64,000 bases of DNA from assembly GCA_023627715.1 (NCBI GenBank), contig JAMAHW010000031.1, positions 1 to 64,000 of the forward strand, read 5' to 3'. A model generated the notes under the pieces. The model was not told where the DNA came from. It saw nothing but the letters and a program-made list of their open reading frames with translations, and searched no databases. How positions within the stretch are numbered: position 1 is the stretch's first letter; each line of letters opens with the position of its first letter. Source of the stretch: Periconia sp. R9002. Its lineage: Eukaryota > Ascomycota > Dothideomycetes > Pleosporales > Periconiaceae. The translations under genes and the position numbers were made by a program. Positions 11,971-23,327 of the stretch are shown one piece after another.

Positions 11971-11994
11971 ACCTACCTACCTACCTACCTACCT
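11971..11994. repeat. (ACCT)6 microsatellite
   Basis: Six uninterrupted copies of ACCT. The same motif or its complement recurs at 13953, 15890, 17005 and 17096. Confidence 0.9.
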
Positions 11995-12107
11995 AAATCA
12001 CGATGTAATAACTCCTTTCCTAGTTTCGTAAAAACTTCATTTGTGTATAGTATACATAGTCATCATAGAGGGATGGATATTCTCTCTACTCCAGAACCCA
12101 ATCCCCC

Positions 12108-12131
12108 TTCTTCTTCTTCTTCTTCTTCTTC
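12108..12131. repeat. (TTC)8 microsatellite
   Basis: A perfect TTC trinucleotide run in non-coding DNA. Confidence 0.85.
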
Positions 12132-13361
12132 CGCCTTGAAAAAAAAATGGGATCAATGGCGAATGAGATATATTGTATCGTATCGAAGGGCTACTTATTT
12201 ACGTATGATACAAATATACATACATACATATCAAACGTTCACAACAACATACCTGCATACGGTACATAGATACATACGAGGAGGGGGGGGGGGGGCGCCG
12301 TGGGGAACAAGAACCGGACGGTTAGGCTAGCCTAGCGTAGCGTGCCAAGATTCCTCAATCACTTATATCAGAAAAGTCGATAGCAGTGGGTAAAACCGTG
12401 GAGAAGAAGGAGGAGGAGTCTGCTCTATTTCTTATCAAGAAGGAGGCGCGGGAGGGGGGAAGGCTTTTTTTTTTACCAAAGGGTACGCTAGAGGGCCCGA
12501 ATCGTCCACAAGTCGGCCGCCGGTTGCTCTGACCCCACACGGCAAACTACGAAATGGCTTTGGTAGTTGCAAAAGGACCAACTTGGCTAGGTGAAGCCTG
12601 TATGACCAACTAAAAGCACATCTCCGTATGCAAAAGGTGCTTCACATGACAGAACCAAACACCGGACCCAACCGCACCCTTCACACCATCACTGGTAACA
12701 AGCAGTATTTTTGAAGACTTTTTCCATTTTCTCGAGAATATTCATTGTCCCTTCTTATCCCGAAACGCGGAAGAAAAAGTGTCGCTGGCAAACGACAACA
12801 ATGCTGCTGCTGCTGCTAACCGTAGGGTGGATATATATGACAAACCAGAAAGGAAAACGCGACATGAAAAAAAACGCAGAATCGCCTTAGGTGTGTCGAG
12901 GGACGCCAGTGATATCTTTCGAAGCACATCCCAACATTAGGAGAGAGAAAAAAAAAAAAGAAAAAAAAATGAGAATCTGCATGTTCAACAGAGGAGAGAT
13001 GCCGGAAATGGTATAAAGAGAGGAAAAGCATGGTGTTTTGGCCACCCCCGAGTGGGTCCCTTTCCGTGATGAAGTGTCTGGCCTCGCGTCCGCTTCCATA
13101 ATGTTGTCCCCCCTGACTCTTCTTTAACGAAATCACGCCGTGCCAACATGAGGCTAACTATCCGGCGACACAAGGCCGTTGTCCTGCCCGTCCCAAAAAC
13201 TGAAAAGAGGATATCATGCTGACTGAGAGAAAATCCGCCGAGTCTAATTGCTGCGAACAGCCAATCTTGTAACAGCTACCATTGGCGAGGATTGTGCGAT
13301 TGTGGCAGCTCTTGCCGATAAACGATGTGGGAGATGATGACGGTGTATTTGCGAATCCTGT

Positions 13362-13715
13362 CTATGCGCTCACTTTCTTCTCGTTGAACGTCTTTGGTCG
13401 GAAGACGGCGTCCTGGCCAGACATGCGTCGTGCAAGGGCGCGGTCCAGTTTGGCTCCCAGGGCGATTTTGCTCATGTTGTCCGTCTTCTCGGCGTCGAGC
13501 GTGTACCGTTGCTGGGAAAGGCGCTTGTCCTCAAGACGCTCGAAGCCCTCGTTCCATGACTTGATTTCCTGGGCCTTTGGGTCGCCGCCGGTGGAAGAGG
13601 CAGCGGAGAGGTGGGAGGGGGCGACGGAGGGTGTGAGGGTGGGTGCAGAGCTGTAGGTAGACATGCGAGTGGAGGCGCGGTTGCCACTTGACTGTGTTTT
13701 GGTGTTGTCAGACAT
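13362..13715 (-). CDS. Small hypothetical protein, 117 residues
   Basis: This single-exon frame runs from the ATG at 13715 to a TAG at 13362. The N-terminal half is rich in Ser and Thr. The C-terminal half is charged and helical, with EIKSWNEGFERLEDKR, IALGAKLDRALARRM and a basic end, FRPKTFNEKK. I do not recognise a family, but the change from low-complexity to charged sequence looks like a real protein. On the same strand upstream, a consensus donor (GTAAGT, 13896-13901) follows a short ATG-led stretch, so the mRNA may have an intron in its 5' leader. There is no signal peptide or membrane segment. Confidence 0.6.
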   Translation of the reverse strand: MSDNTKTQSSGNRASTRMSTYSSAPTLTPSVAPSHLSAASSTGGDPKAQEIKSWNEGFERLEDKRLSQQRYTLDAEKTDNMSKIALGAKLDRALARRMSGQDAVFRPKTFNEKKVSA

Positions 13716-14100
13716 GGTGGATGGAGAGGGAGAGAGAGATGCGAATAGCGAAGGGATGGTGACGACAAGGAGAGAGGAGGAGGTTGCTAGTTAAGCTCGG
13801 GCGCCAGTCAAGCCATAAAGTAGTCTAATAGGTAGCCTAGCAGCGAGCGAAGGGCCTGAAACCAGGCAGGTGGGTGCAAATCAAAGAAATGTGGGACTTA
13901 CGTTGGCGAGTATAGGCCGGGAAGACTCGAGCGAGTTGGTCATGATGTAGAAGTAGGTAGGTAGGTAGGACGAGTGGGATGGTGAGTGTAGGTAGGTTAG
14001 GTAGGTGGGAAAGAAGACGGGCGTGAAGAGGGACTTGTAAGAGGGTGAGGGTGAATAATGGACGGGACGGCAAGTAGCGGTCACGGCGGGAACAGGCAGG

Positions 14101-14127
14101 CAGGTGCAGGTGCAGGTGCAGGTGCAG
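14101..14127. repeat. CAGGTG tandem repeat
   Basis: A hexanucleotide repeated just over four times, directly after two copies of GCAG. It is non-coding. Confidence 0.85.
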
Positions 14128-14624
14128 GAAAGAAGAATTGGGAAAGCACGAGTCGCGGGTAACAAAACAGTCAGTACGACGAGCACCCAGCAACAACAAG
14201 TTAGCTAGCTACCTGTGCTCAGTCTTCAACGGGCTTGCGTGTTTCACAAGCAGCCCAAAGAGTGGACTAGATCGGCAAGGGGGGGAGACCAGGAGGGTGT
14301 GGTGTGGCAGTGGGAGCCAGTGGCAGGTGCTTGTGTGCTTTAGCCAGGGGGCAGGGGGCGGCCGACCGACCGATTTCCGCTCATTGGCATGTCCACCCTA
14401 TACCTTACCAAAGATGAACAAGGCGCAATTGATTCCAAAGGGTTATTACACGTAGATACCGGCAAAGGCGGTTTGATGTTATAAAAAGGTTGAGGGACTC
14501 AGTCATGCTCAAGACAAATAAATACGCGCCAAGCAAACAAACATTTGACATGGCGATGACTCCTGCATACGAGTCTTGCAGTAACTAACACAACTAAACT
14601 GAGTTTGTGATTAAGATGATGATT

Positions 14625-14648
14625 AATGAATGAATGAATGAATGAATG
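14625..14648. repeat. AATG tetranucleotide repeat
   Basis: Six copies of AATG in non-coding DNA. Confidence 0.85.
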
Positions 14649-17510
14649 GAGGGTGGGTAGATGGAGGTCCGTGCGGCCCCGCGCTTCATTGCCACGTTTT
14701 TTTGCTCAACGTTTCCCTGCCTTGCCTGTCACGCCGTGGCACCCCGCACCCCCATCTACCCACCTATTCTTGCATTCATTCACCCTGATTGATTGATGCT
14801 CTTTCAACAATCCATCATTCTACAGCACCCACTCGCCCTACCAAAGTCGTCATCTGAAATCCATTGCCTCTGAAGACTTCAACTTCTCTCCTTGAAATCA
14901 ATCAAGCCAGTGCTGCCCTGACTATCATCCAACATTAGCTCCCAGCCAAAATCCATGCATCTGCAACTTCTGCAACAACCGCCTCTCCGTACCCTTCCGC
15001 ATCCATGTAAGCCGGACTTTCCCAATTATGTACGACTTCTATCTGAACCATTGATACGTACATAATCATGTATAAATTTAGCTCACGCCAAGGGAGAAAA
15101 AAAAGAGCAAAAAGGCAAAGGAAAATCGTCCCTTTGACCTTGTCTCTCTCCTCCTTCACACTGTGTTATATCGAAAAAAACAAAGACTTGTGCGTCATGC
15201 ATCTCACGGCTTGAACCAACACAGCCAAAAAGGGTCCAATCCAATCCGCAGATCGCAATCTTGCAACAACCAGCTCCCCACCAGCTGCGCACTGATAAGT
15301 CATTGCCTGGCTGCGTCATGCCCTCCTTCCGGTTCGGCCGTTCGTTCGACTCAAACCAGCCCACAAATACCATGATTTATCGTCCTTCTTTTCGGTAACC
15401 GTCTGTGCGTTTCTTACCTGCACGCGGCGCGCGCGTGGGAAGCATGCATCTGCTTGTAAGGACAGCACAGTGTGCATCCATGCATGCAGATACTGTAGGC
15501 AAAAGAAGAAAAATCAGGCAAAAGGAAAGCAGTCAGGTCGCAGATGGACCTCTCCACCCCTGCATCGGCTCCGTCGCCGAGATAATCAGTCCTGCATGCA
15601 TCTTTAGTAGCCCTCGTGGCATTCGGCGTCCTGTCTTTCTTGCATGATGCAACACGGCCATGGATAAGGTTGACAACACCGATACGATCCTGCACACACA
15701 CACGTGCAACACCCGGAAACATAGCCTCAAACCTTCCAGATGGCATGCCTGTGCCGCGTGCCCGCCCGCCCCAAAAACAGCCAACCACTATAGCCAGCAC
15801 GCCACCTGCCACGCCCGCGAATCAATGCGTGCAATCTTCGCTACACATTTCCACGTGTCGCAACTTCAATGCAACCGTGTATAGTAGGTAGGTAACAACA
15901 CTTTACAGTTTTGAACACTTTGCATGCAGATCCTCGTGTTGCTCCATCTATGCATTGCAAGAGTCAAAACACTGCTGAGAGAGTCTGTGTGAGAGAGAGG
16001 AAGAGTCTGTTCAAAACTAAGGGAAAAGGAATGGTATCCCCAAAGCAGACACTCCTCCTTACATACATGTCTGTATCCTTTGTACCTTTGAGTTTCCACC
16101 CGCGTCTAGCCCTACCCCTTCCCCCACAAACAAAAAAGAAAAGAAGACAAGCAGCCAAGGAAACAAGGAAACACAACAAAGAAAAAGAAAAAAAACTCCC
16201 CCCACGATCCCACAATCCCAACACGTCATTGAAACCCCCCCTTACAACTAATACACTTTGCAACTGTTTACAAAAAAAAACCCCTCCGCAGCAGAAACCT
16301 ACCTACGTAAACGTACAGCATCCCCCATTCCGAATTTCCACTCCACCAGTATAAACTATACCAACTAATTACACCAATCAATTGCGAAGTAGAAGACACT
16401 TTGATAGACCATGCCATGCCATGCTATAATTCTATATAACAAATCCTATACAATTTATACTCCTACATGTACATACCCTTGACCCCCGTAGGAAACGTAC
16501 ACATTCCCAAGAACCACACTCCGCTTTTTCTTTCCCAGACTATATAAAACCACCTATTAAACACTACATGACATTCCTTTTTTTTTTGCCCTTCCAAGGC
16601 GGATGACACGACCCTCTTCTTCTTCACACACACAAAAATTCACGACATAACATAACATCACTATGCATATACTAGATAGTAACGTGATTTATAAAGTTAC
16701 CCATATACCTATGTATAGTATGTGTAACTATCCTACCTTTTTTATATATGTTGTGGTATATAGCTGAAGTTACTTACCCTTCCCTCTTAGAAAAGTTTAA
16801 ATAAGTACATAGGATAGTATATATTCCCTAGTAAGGCAAAAGAAAAAAAAAGAAGATATATTTTAGATAAGAGAAGGAAAATGTTAGTAGAACCACACAC
16901 ACACACACTTACCTACTAAACACCCCTTACACACAAAAACACCCAAAACCCTAGTCCTCTTCTTTATTTTAGTGAAGAAGGGGGTGGGTAGGGTGTATAC
17001 CTACCTACCTACCCCTTTCTGACTTACCGAAAACGATGAAAGATGAAGAAGTTACGATGGGAAGTTGCAAGGTTCATCATGCGAGAAGTCCATCACCTAC
17101 CTACTTACCGTCTCTTCAAGAAAACGGGGACGTGGATACTTACCGCGTTTAGCTAATGTTAGTTAGTTGGGATTTAGGAAACTGTCTTTTTACTTGGTAA
17201 GTAACAGCTTTCTCGTGAGAAGAAAGGAGGAGGAAGGGAGGGAGGGAGGGGTGGGGTAAGCGTCCTGAGTCTTGCTGCTCTGTTGTTTGGGTTTGGTGGA
17301 ATTACTGCGGTTGCATTTTTGGTGTTGTGTTTGGTCGTTGGTGGGAGGCGTGTAGCATGCACTTCCCTTGTGTGGGTGTTCTGAACGTTTTTCTGGTGAG
17401 CTGGTAGAAGTCGGAGGGAGGGGATGGGAGGGGGATGGGTGAGAAGCTGGATGTTGAAGTTGAGGAGATTGAGTTGCGATCTCGTTGTGGTGAGTTGGGT
17501 TTGATGTGTC

Positions 17511-18117
17511 TCAGAGGAGCACTTGGTGGGTCTGGGGGGACGTGGAGTGGGGAGGATACCACTGCGTCTGGGTACGAGATGTGGTGGTTGCTGGATGTGC
17601 TCGCACCTGCGGCAAGACAGGCGCCCGTAGACCGTGCTTGGTGTTTGTATCTTCGTTGCCTTCTCCCAACCTCGACTGGTAGGGATTGCTCTTTGAGGCA
17701 CATATCTGATTAGTGTAGCGATGCCACCACAAGGCATCGGCTACTCGTCCCTGGGAAACGCACCTTTGTATACAGTTCGTAGTTTTTTCCGGCATCGTTC
17801 TTGGCGTCGTACACGTGTGCTACTTGATAGCACCCGCAAGGCATGACTGCATGCATCGTGACATGCCGTTTTGGATCTTTGCTTATGTGGAAATAAGTAC
17901 TTTTGGTAGTAACGTTAGTTAGGAGCACAAAGGGCAACTTTTTTCTTAATGAGTAACTGGGGCAAAAGCAGGATGTAAACATTGACACTTACACAGCTTT
18001 GACAAGACAGAACGGTGTAAACTCCCCATCCGTAAGAGCTTCTCGAACGGCTTGCATTACTTCCTTTCGTTTGCATCTATTTTTAAGGCCCTTGTATATG
18101 TGGACTGGGGGAGCCAT
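17511..18117 (-). CDS. Unknown small protein, three-exon model, 151 residues
   Basis: This is a model built from splice signals. Exon 1 (17993-18117) starts at an ATG in a strong AAGATGG context. Exon 2 is 17764-17899 and exon 3 is 17511-17705. Intron 1 (17900-17992) has a GTAAGT donor and a CTAACTAAC branch-like site near its acceptor. Intron 2 (17706-17763) has a GTGCGT donor, a CTAAT element and a CAG acceptor. All phases agree. The encoded protein starts MAPPVHIYKGLKNRCKRKE, is basic, and contains HVYDAKNDAGKNYELYTK in the middle and a Thr/Ser/Gln-rich C-terminus. I do not recognise a family. If intron 2 is kept, the protein ends at 17710 after 104 residues. RNA evidence would decide. Confidence 0.4.
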
Positions 18118-19075
18118 CTTGCCAGACGTTTGGCGTCGGTTGTCTCGCCGTAGTTTTGGAAAGGGTGGTAAAGGCAGGGTTGAAGGTTGAGTTTTTAAAG
18201 GTTTGGGGGGAGAGACGAAGCCGTCAAGGCTCTGGTCGAAGAGAGTGAACTACTTATGGAGGTATTGGACGTTCAACCCGCCCCTCGACGCGCCGCTCGA
18301 CCCCCGTGACTTACATCTCAACCGGCTGGCTGATGCCTTGCTCTGTGTTTGCTCTCAATCTGCCCATGTTTGTCCTATTTGACTGCTGTAAAACGACCTC
18401 TCTTTTGCGGGTGGTAGCATAAGAAAGAGAAGAAGGAATACCATCGTATAATTAGAATACCAGTGAAAAGTAGGCTGTGGATGCAGTGCGTAACAGGCTG
18501 AACTGATACAGTTCTAAATGTACTGGTAGCTAATGGTTCTACAAAATACCTGCCCTCTACTGTCTAAGAACTTCTCTTCTTCGTCTGTAGGAGATTCCGT
18601 TTATGTCCAGTGTATTCTTTTCACATCTGGCCTACTTTTTTTGCGTGTAGTTTGCTTTAATCCGTTAAATTCCTTCTCCTCCCTTATTTGAAGCACCCTT
18701 GGTTGCACCGTACTAAGGGGAAAATACTGGATCTGGGCATTATCAGATACTCCAAGAAGTCATTTGGGCTAGGGTATACGCTCGTAAATCACAGTTCATT
18801 ATATAATCATGATACTTCACACATAAGATCCTTATAAATTACTACATCCGGCGCACACAATGAACGATACTGCACTTAACTATATCCGGGATGCTTCATA
18901 TGAAGATAATAAAGGCCATGAAAGAGTTTTTTTGTTGAGAAGGCATCTAGCCACTTCCGGAGGCTTTGTACATATAAAGACCTCATGGTCCAAAGTCACA
19001 ACACTGTAGATATCATCTATCTAGTTCTTTTATTTTTATAATTCTATACAACGTAATTATCTTAATAATAACGCT
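18118..19075. other. Intergenic
   Basis: This is probably the shared upstream region of the minus-strand small gene and the plus-strand kinase. The left 200 bases are GC-rich and the rest is AT-rich. I see no gene. Confidence 0.5.
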
Positions 19076-20692
19076 ATGGGTTCGAGGGACTACGTTCCTA
19101 CTCTTCCTGAAGAGTTACCCTATGAATACTGCCCTGGCGGTTTTCACCCTACTCTTATTGGGGATACCTTCAAAGACGGGAGATATAAGGTTCTGCACAA
19201 GTTAGGATGGGGGGGTTTTAGCATGATATGGGCGGCAAGAGATTACAAGTTCGCGCTTCTCTCCCTACCTCGCAAGTCGTGTGAAAGCTAACAGTTTAGC
19301 AGGGAGTCAAAATACGTGGCCCTGAAGATCTCGGCTTCGAAATCAGAGGCAACAGCCCAAGAGGTTCCAACGATGAAGAAGCTGGCAAAATTGAAAACTG
19401 AAGGGGTTTCCTCGGAGTACATTGTCTCTCTTGTTGATCATTTTCGGCACAAAGGACCAAATGGCAGGCACGATTGTCTCGTGTTGGATCTGTTAGGGGA
19501 AGACATCCACCATCTGCGTAACAGGCGCTATCATCGCCGACTTCCAGCGTCACTGGCAAAATCTTTCGCAAAGCAGGCGCTTGAAGGTCTAAGTTTTCTT
19601 CATGAAAACCACATCACTCACGGAGGTCAGTTGGGCTTTTTTCTTGCACTTTAGCCGTACTCACACATCCATAGATCTTCACACCAGAAACTTGGCTTTA
19701 TCCACCCCCCCAATACATTTATTGAGTGAGAAAGAATTTTTGAAGAAACTGGGAAAACCGGAAAAGCACAAGGTCGAAAGAAAAGATGGTCAGCCCATCG
19801 GCAGCAATGTGCCACGCTATCAGGTGGCGAAGACGTTTTACCCTTTGAGCCGGTCCTTTCGACCGATACCAACCATTAAGATAATTGATTTCGGTCAATC
19901 CTTCACGCCTGAATCAAAACCTGATGATCTATCTACTCCAATATATCTAAAAGCGCCTGAGGTCGTCTGCAAAGACGAGTTTGACCATCGTGCTGATCTC
20001 TGGGCCATGGGCTGCTTAGTACGTTCATCCTCCCTGCCGTCCTTTCCATGCAATCCCGCATATAGGCAAAAACTGACCGCTAAATACAGATTTTTGAGCT
20101 TTTTGTAGGAAAACCACCCTTTGGCGGTGGGTTCGACGACGACCCCTATTCTTACCTTAAAGAAGTGTGCGGAATGCTAGGTGAGGAAATCCCTCAGCGT
20201 TGGCAGAGCGCCTGGAGCGACATCAAAAATGAATTCGGCGATGATGACGATGACGATGACGATGTCGAGGACGATGTGTATGACGACGACGCTTTCGAGG
20301 GCGTAATCTTTGAAGATTCTGACGACGATTCCGACAAAGAAAAATATACACTAGAGTCATGGCTCGAAAAACGGTACTTTTCCAAACAAAAGTCTTCGCA
20401 GCCCATGCACAAAGAAGAAGATGAAGACAAAGACGACCAAGGTGAAGATGAAAACGAAGGAGACGGAGAAGATGAAGGCGAAGAAGATGAAGGCGAAGAC
20501 GTATACGTAGATTATAGCAAACCAATAGGACCCAGACGGATTGTGGAATGGGAAGACGAAAACCGCGCGGAGGATTTGACTGAAAATGACATTAAGAAGT
20601 TGGGCGAATTGCTCAGAAAATTATTGAGAATGGAGCCCGGGGAAAGGATAGAAGCGTCTGAGCTGCTCAAGGATGAGTGGTGGAACCAATGA
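19076..20692 (+). CDS. SRPK-like serine/threonine protein kinase
   Basis: Four exons (19076-19248, 19303-19625, 19675-20018, 20090-20692) join in frame to give 480 residues. Introns are 54, 49 and 71 bases. Kinase landmarks are intact: glycine loop GWGGFSMIW, VAIK lysine in YVALK, catalytic loop HGDLHTRN, DFG in IDFGQS, APE in KAPEV, and DLWAMGC after it. The N-terminal PGGFHPTLIGDTFKDGRY is the typical entry of SR-protein kinases, which phosphorylate Arg/Ser-rich splicing factors. The loop has HGD where canonical SRPKs have HTD, as in the expanded SRPK-like families of filamentous fungi. A very acidic insert of Asp/Glu repeats fills about residues 320-430. It could have a non-splicing role. 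It lies alone between gene-poor regions. Confidence 0.85.
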
Positions 20693-21768
20693 TGAGGTCA
20701 AACAAGGAGGTTATCGTTTCGATTGTGCGGGTTACTTTAGTCGCCTACGACTGTAACGGTCAGACTCATATAACGCCCTCGGCTCTCTCTCTCTCTCTCT
20801 CTATTTCTTTTTGTGTCTAAGGTTCGTCCGCGTTTTTGGTTTGTTAGTCTTTGATATATGTTTCAGTTAAGACTGAACTCCTCCTAATGCTTCGCCTGCA
20901 AAAAAAAAAAAAAAAAAAAAAACCTGTACGTTGAATTTTGTGTAATGTATTGCAGATAATAGCTATGTTTCACTTCTTTATAAGATTCCTATCTTCTTCT
21001 TTTTGTAGCTAAGGCCGCCCACCTTTTTTTGTCCCTCATTTTTGGATATTTTCTTTTTATTCAGGTAGAACATCTACTATATGTTCAAATAAAAAAGAAT
21101 GCGATTCCTAATGGCCTAACAGTAAAAGATGTGAAAGATCCCCAAAGCAATCCCGAAACTAGTGGAATTTGCTACTGAACTAATCAACTATGGTAATCTT
21201 CGGATTCCGCTCTGCTGCTTACTCCTCCCATGAGACGCCGTAGATTTTGCTGCGCGTGGCCGCCGCGGAAGATATTTTTTGGAAGACCTTTTTGGCTGTT
21301 CGGGCGGGCTTCTTAGAAGGGTTGGAGTGGGTCTGCCTAGGGTAAGGAAAGAGGCTGGGGAAACGATTTTTTTTTTGGGATTGGGTGGATGGGTGAAGGT
21401 TGCTGGTATGAGATTGCGGGAAGAAAAAACTCACAAAAGGCTGCAAGAGCAGTGAGAATTAACCATATAATACATTGAAAGCTTACTCTTTACTTTGTTC
21501 TTAAATTGTTCTAAGTGGTTCCACCTGGACATAAAGAACAGTTCAAAAATGAGGAACAAAAACAAAGTGGGCCGCCGTAGCTACGAAAAGGACAAAGGAC
21601 AACACGACTGGCGTTCATGGACAATCAAGTGACCGATCAGTTGCGATTGTTAACGTCCGCGATCATACTTCCAGGGTTACTATTTACGATTTGGCCATCA
21701 GTTCGCTTCAAAGGATCTGAAAGGGATACTTGCGGAATCCGCAATTGAATTTTTGCCGAAGGAACAAA
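20693..21768. other. Intergenic with CT and poly(A) tracts
   Basis: A CT run lies at about 20782-20802 and a run of 23 A at 20900-20922. On the minus strand, 21219-21474 could encode a 52-residue basic peptide if a GTGAGT...TAG intron is removed. The evidence is too thin for a gene call. Confidence 0.45.
20900..20922 (+). repeat. Poly(A) run of 23
   Basis: A homopolymer A tract about 210 bases after the kinase stop codon. I found no transposon body next to it. Confidence 0.9.
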
Positions 21769-23327
21769 ATGGGTAAAGGATGTTTGGCTTTACAATACTG
21801 GAAGGTATTACGTTGGAAATTATCAGTAGGGTCACCTCCACACAACCGAGCTGTCTTTGCGACACGTCCAGAAGACGACTCCACGCTGTTTGATGAGTTA
21901 TTCACTACGACTCTGACAGACCAAGACGGCCAAGCTATCGCTGAAACAACACACTCAGAGGAGGAATCCCCGCTGTTTGATGGGTTCCCCACCACGATTC
22001 TGACAGACCATGACGACCAAGCCACCACGGATAGGTATGCAGGTGCAAGTCTGCTAACCGTACGACCACCACCTCCTTCTCACGGCACCACTGCTTTCGA
22101 CCCAGCTCTTTCCACAGCATCAGGGAATGAGAATAAGTTGAAAAAACAAATATGGGGAGTAAGTTGTTCACACCCCTTTCTCTCTCTCTGTTACTCGGCA
22201 ACTAATCAACCCACCTAGCATGATTGGTCGTAGGCGGGTCCAGCAGTACTTACTCCACGAGCGCAACACTAAGGGCAATTCTCCGACTATTCCTTTCGTG
22301 TGGAGTATACCTGTAGCCCACAACAATGCGGAATGGGTCTTTGTCTCACGCGACTCGTGGGTACGTCCTGAACGACTCAGAAATCTCAGGCAGACTGTAG
22401 CTGGGCAGCTCGCCTTTATCCTCCGCTCCCCAACACTCAACGGTTATCCAGTCGACCCAAATCGAGTTGTCAGAGTTCATGGGATGGATGTCACTTCCTG
22501 GAGATCACCTTCCATCCGGATAGATGGATTTGATGGAACTGTTCGTCTAGAATTGCAGTGTCCAAAGTGTCCAACTATCTTTGTGGTCAAAATCCATCAG
22601 AGTCATAGATGGCTCATAAGACAATTTACTGATCACTACGAACTTCGCCACGGAGATTTGATGTGAAGAGGTTCTGCTCGGATAAATGCCGCGGTGACAG
22701 ATATCCATCCCGCGCCTACGAGCATATCCTAGCGTCACATTTTTCACAGTTCAAACTGTTTTTGGGAATTACCCTCCGTGTTTCGTTGGTGGTCCGGAAT
22801 ACAGTAATCACGACGGCTGATTGGGTTGATCCAACATTGAGACGGGTGACTCTCGCAGCACGACAACAGATGTTTCAACACGCGCCGCTTCAGCTCGGAT
22901 ACCGTTCGGATCATCAAAAGTTTACAGAGTCGATTATGACGCGTCTGCGGAACGTTCAGCTGCGCTCGCCCATAATATTGCCCAATCTAGTAATCGTGGG
23001 TATTGATGGTTGGGGATCCAATTTAGGGCAGTGGAAGCTCGTCTGTGAAGCGCAGACTTTCAGGCTGCATGTGATTCTTCTGATCCGCGAGCCCCCTATC
23101 GGACTTGACGTTTCCAAAATATGAACCTATTGACGATGCATACATGTCTAGTGTTTATCGCTCGGATTTGTTGCTGCAGTTGATACCGCGCGTGTTGGCG
23201 GTCCTATCGACGAAGGGGAATTCCACCGCATGAGCCGCACCGTACAACAGCACGCCAACTTCCTACAGTCGATGTATGCCTTTGGTTTAGCCAAGATTCG
23301 ACTAAATGAGTGTCGAGGGGGCGGCTA
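21769..23327 (+). pseudogene. Coding-like region with frame breaks, unknown product
   Basis: Four consecutive coding-like pieces lie on the plus strand: 21769-22158 (ATG in AAAATGG context, with two diverged copies of an LFD...TT.LTD.D.QA motif), 22220-22666, 22661-23124 and about 23184-23327. The first two can be joined by a GTAAGT donor at 22159 and an acceptor near 22243. The second piece contains CPKC and a later HYELRH, a zinc-finger-like spacing that matches no family I know. Between pieces two and three the frame shifts with no workable intron, so the gene is either broken or has an error in the assembly. Piece four is in yet another frame. I cannot name a product. Confidence 0.35.

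Larger units (their letters stand above)
11773..13361. other. Gene-free, simple-repeat-rich stretch
   Basis: I see no gene in these 1.6 kb. They contain an (ACCT)6 run at 11971-11994, a TTC repeat at about 12108-12131, a run of 13 G at about 12283-12295, and A-rich tracts near 12470 and 12950. Open frames here are short and low in complexity. The right end is the 3' flank of the small minus-strand gene. Confidence 0.6.
13716..17510. other. Long gene-poor region with repeats
   Basis: These 3.8 kb hold the upstream region of the small gene at 13362-13715 and then mostly unassigned DNA. Features include TAGG repeats at 13953-13969, four CAGGTG copies at 14101-14127, an AATG/GAAT run at about 14625-14648, several GCATGC-type palindromes between 15440 and 15930, and an AC run at about 16893-16908. 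The stretch at 16350-17000 is AT-rich. I found no open frame with convincing protein character. Confidence 0.5.

Noticed and set aside
17302..17737. Long minus-strand frames of 133 and 187 codons
   Set aside because: They are Pro/Thr/His-rich frames over a GC-rich stretch and lie in other frames of the proposed three-exon gene.
19076..20692. Reading the kinase as a pseudogene because the frame breaks four times
   Set aside because: All breaks are explained by three GT-AG introns, and every catalytic motif is intact.
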